In this document: one piece after another, positions 62,740 to 64,000 of the stretch
How the letters are laid out: each line of letters opens with the position of its first letter
Numbering within the stretch: the first letter of the stretch is position 1
Origin: JAAYZX01 sp040770645
GTDB taxonomy: Bacteria; Actinomycetota; Thermoleophilia; RBG-16-64-13
DNA: 64,000 nt
Assembly: GCA_040770645.1 (NCBI GenBank)
Contig: JAXGIS010000001.1
Location: 1-64,000, forward strand
Direction of reading: 5' to 3'
Translations under genes and position numbers: made by a program
Notes under the pieces: generated by a model
The model's input: the letters and a program-made list of their open reading frames with translations, nothing else
What the model was told of the DNA's origin: nothing
The model's database searches: none

Positions 62740-64000
62740 GCCACTCGCCGCCGCACTCTCTCCCGGCGTGTTCGCACGCGTCGTCTCGTAGCCGCCGGGA
62801 TACTCCTGGTCGTGGGCTTTGTGTTGCTCTTCCTGGTTATCGACGCCCTGGTGTTCTGGGGGCGCGTGCACACGGGGGTGCAGATAGCAGGTTACGACAT
62901 GGGTCACCTGACCCGACAACAGGCCGAGGATCGCCTGGCGGAGTTGGTGGAGCAGGCCGCGGCTGCGCCTGTTGTAGTGGTGGCCGGCGATAGAGAGTGG
63001 CCCGTCCTGCCGGCCGCTTTCGGCGTGGTGGTCGATGTGGAAGGCACTGTGGCCAATGCTCTTCGTGTAACCCGCGGTCACGGCCTCGTGGGTGACGCCA
63101 TGACGCGGATCGGTTCCTACTTCAGCAAGAGGAGCGTAGACCTCAACGGCCGTATCAACGCCGAGGCGGTTGACTTGTTCATCGCCGATATCGCCGGCCA
63201 GCTTGATAGCCCCGCGGTCAATCCCACGCTTGAATTTCTGGGCGCCGCGGTGACCGTGAAGGACGGCGCGCCGGGGCGCGTGGTGGATGGGCCCGATCTG
63301 AAGGCGCGACTGGTGGAGACTCTACTGTCGCTCCACAGCACGCGTGTGGAAGTGCCCATGGCGGACGTGTTGCCCGAAGTGACCGCGGCAGGTGCCGAGG
63401 CTGCAGTGCTGGAGGCACAGGTGATGATCAGTTCTCCGGTGGTGCTGACCGCCGGTGATAAGAAGTGGCGTATGACGGGCCAGGAGATACAGGCCGCCAT
63501 TGACTGTGTGGTGCAGGGCCAGGGTGAGGCAGCTCGACTGATGGCGGTGATATCCAGTGCCAAGGCTAAGGAGTTCTTCCAGGCGGTGGCAGAGGAGGTT
63601 GCGATCCCGGTCTTCAACGCCACTTGGGAGACAGATGGAAAGAAGGCCGTACTGCTCGAGGCCTCCAGCGGTCGCGAACTTGATGTGGGCAAGACCGCGG
63701 TGGCGCTTACGAATGCCGCCAAGAACCCCACCAATCGTGTTGCCGAGGCCGTAGTGGCCGAGGTGAAGCCTGATCGCAGCACGGAGAAGGCGGCGAGCAT
63801 GGGTATCGAATCGGCCATCGGCTCCTTCAGAACCGAGTTCGAAGGCACGGCCAACAGGATCGCGAACATCGCCCGCGCCGCCGAACTGATCAACGGCACG
63901 TTACTTGCGCCGGGGAGGAGTTCAGTTTCAATCACGTCGTGGGCGAGCGTACGGAAGACCGGGGTTTCACGTGGCCAAGGTCGTAGCGCCCGACGGTACG
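62737..64000 (+). CDS. VanW family protein (partial, runs off the window)
   Basis: Open from ATG 62737 to the right edge. A basic N-terminus and one membrane helix (LVAAGILLVVGFVLLFLVIDALVFW) precede two PG_binding_4-type repeats (GVQIAGYDMGHLTRQQAEDRLAEL; ASSGRELDVGKTAVAL region) and the start of the VanW domain (AELINGTLLAPGE). Close to the edge two bases are missing (G run 63912-63915, and after 63967), beyond which the frame would read EFSFNHVVGERTEDRGFHVAKVVAPDGT. VanW proteins with these repeats are wall-associated, possibly transpeptidase-like, of unproven activity. It is a full-length relative of the gene at 56159. Confidence 0.85.
   Translation, partial: MATRRRTLSRRVRTRRLVAAGILLVVGFVLLFLVIDALVFWGRVHTGVQIAGYDMGHLTRQQAEDRLAELVEQAAAAPVVVVAGDREWPVLPAAFGVVVDVEGTVANALRVTRGHGLVGDAMTRIGSYFSKRSVDLNGRINAEAVDLFIADIAGQLDSPAVNPTLEFLGAAVTVKDGAPGRVVDGPDLKARLVETLLSLHSTRVEVPMADVLPEVTAAGAEAAVLEAQVMISSPVVLTAGDKKWRMTGQEIQAAIDCVVQGQGEAARLMAVISSAKAKEFFQAVAEEVAIPVFNATWETDGKKAVLLEASSGRELDVGKTAVALTNAAKNPTNRVAEAVVAEVKPDRSTEKAASMGIESAIGSFRTEFEGTANRIANIARAAELINGTLLAPGRSSVSITSWASVRKTGVSRGQGRSARRY

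Overview
This is a 64 kb, GC-rich chromosomal window from a bacterium. The S-layer homology (SLH) proteins, sortase-free envelope, VanW and GerMN/Gmad2 proteins, Thr/Pro-rich linkers, LuxE/LuxC pair and B12-dependent ribonucleotide reductase suggest an uncultivated, probably anaerobic member of the Actinobacteria-like high-GC lineages. No rRNA is present, so the placement is inference. The sequence carries many single-base indels, mostly missing bases in short G/C/T runs. They split at least ten otherwise well conserved genes, so split genes here should be read as probable sequence errors first and pseudogenes second.

Layout. 1-14.6 kb: a cell-envelope island with SLH proteins (a zinc metalloprotease, the likely main S-layer protein, Ig-like and CAP-domain proteins), an ECF-type sigma factor with a membrane protein, and an exported M14 carboxypeptidase. 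14.7-16.9 kb: an exported NlpC/P60-like protein and a membrane-anchored propeller. 17.1-22.6 kb: YmdB-type phosphodiesterase, SlyD, EamA transporter, DUF1015, DUF554, then a 500-base non-coding stretch with tandem repeats and a perfect hairpin. 22.7-24.7 kb: an OsmC protein and a CoA-disulfide-reductase-like flavoenzyme whose catalytic Cys codon is TGA. 24.8-31.2 kb: a very large GYF-membrane-RHS protein and a small YD/GYF protein. 31.2-35.9 kb: a propeller lipoprotein-like protein and an iron-type ABC importer. 36.2-40.5 kb: Ssb, a giant MalT/LuxR regulator, a GerMN-Gmad2 lipoprotein. 40.5-44.6 kb: NrdR boxes, nrdR and an intein-containing nrdJ. 45-49 kb: serA, thrC, and a glutaredoxin/ferredoxin-thioredoxin-reductase pair in which the redox-active Cys codon of the reductase is TGA. 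49.4-54.7 kb: PAP2 phosphatase, phosphoesterase, GNAT, NfeD/slipin, tRNA-Ala(CGC), YjbQ. 54.8-64 kb: a membrane protein, two VanW proteins, an M29 aminopeptidase, and an acyl-CoA reductase / acyl-protein synthetase pair (LuxC/LuxE) without luciferase.

The most notable result is that two unrelated thiol-redox enzymes 24 kb apart each have a single in-frame TGA exactly where the family has its catalytic cysteine, with conserved protein sequence continuing beyond it. The simplest reading is selenocysteine, giving a Sec-containing ferredoxin:thioredoxin reductase and a Sec-containing CoA-disulfide reductase. Other points of interest are the GYF-RHS architecture, extended anti-16S pairing sites in two envelope-gene leaders, an intein placed directly before the thiyl-radical cysteine of NrdJ, a DnaA box overlapping an NrdR box, and an orphan luxCE pair.
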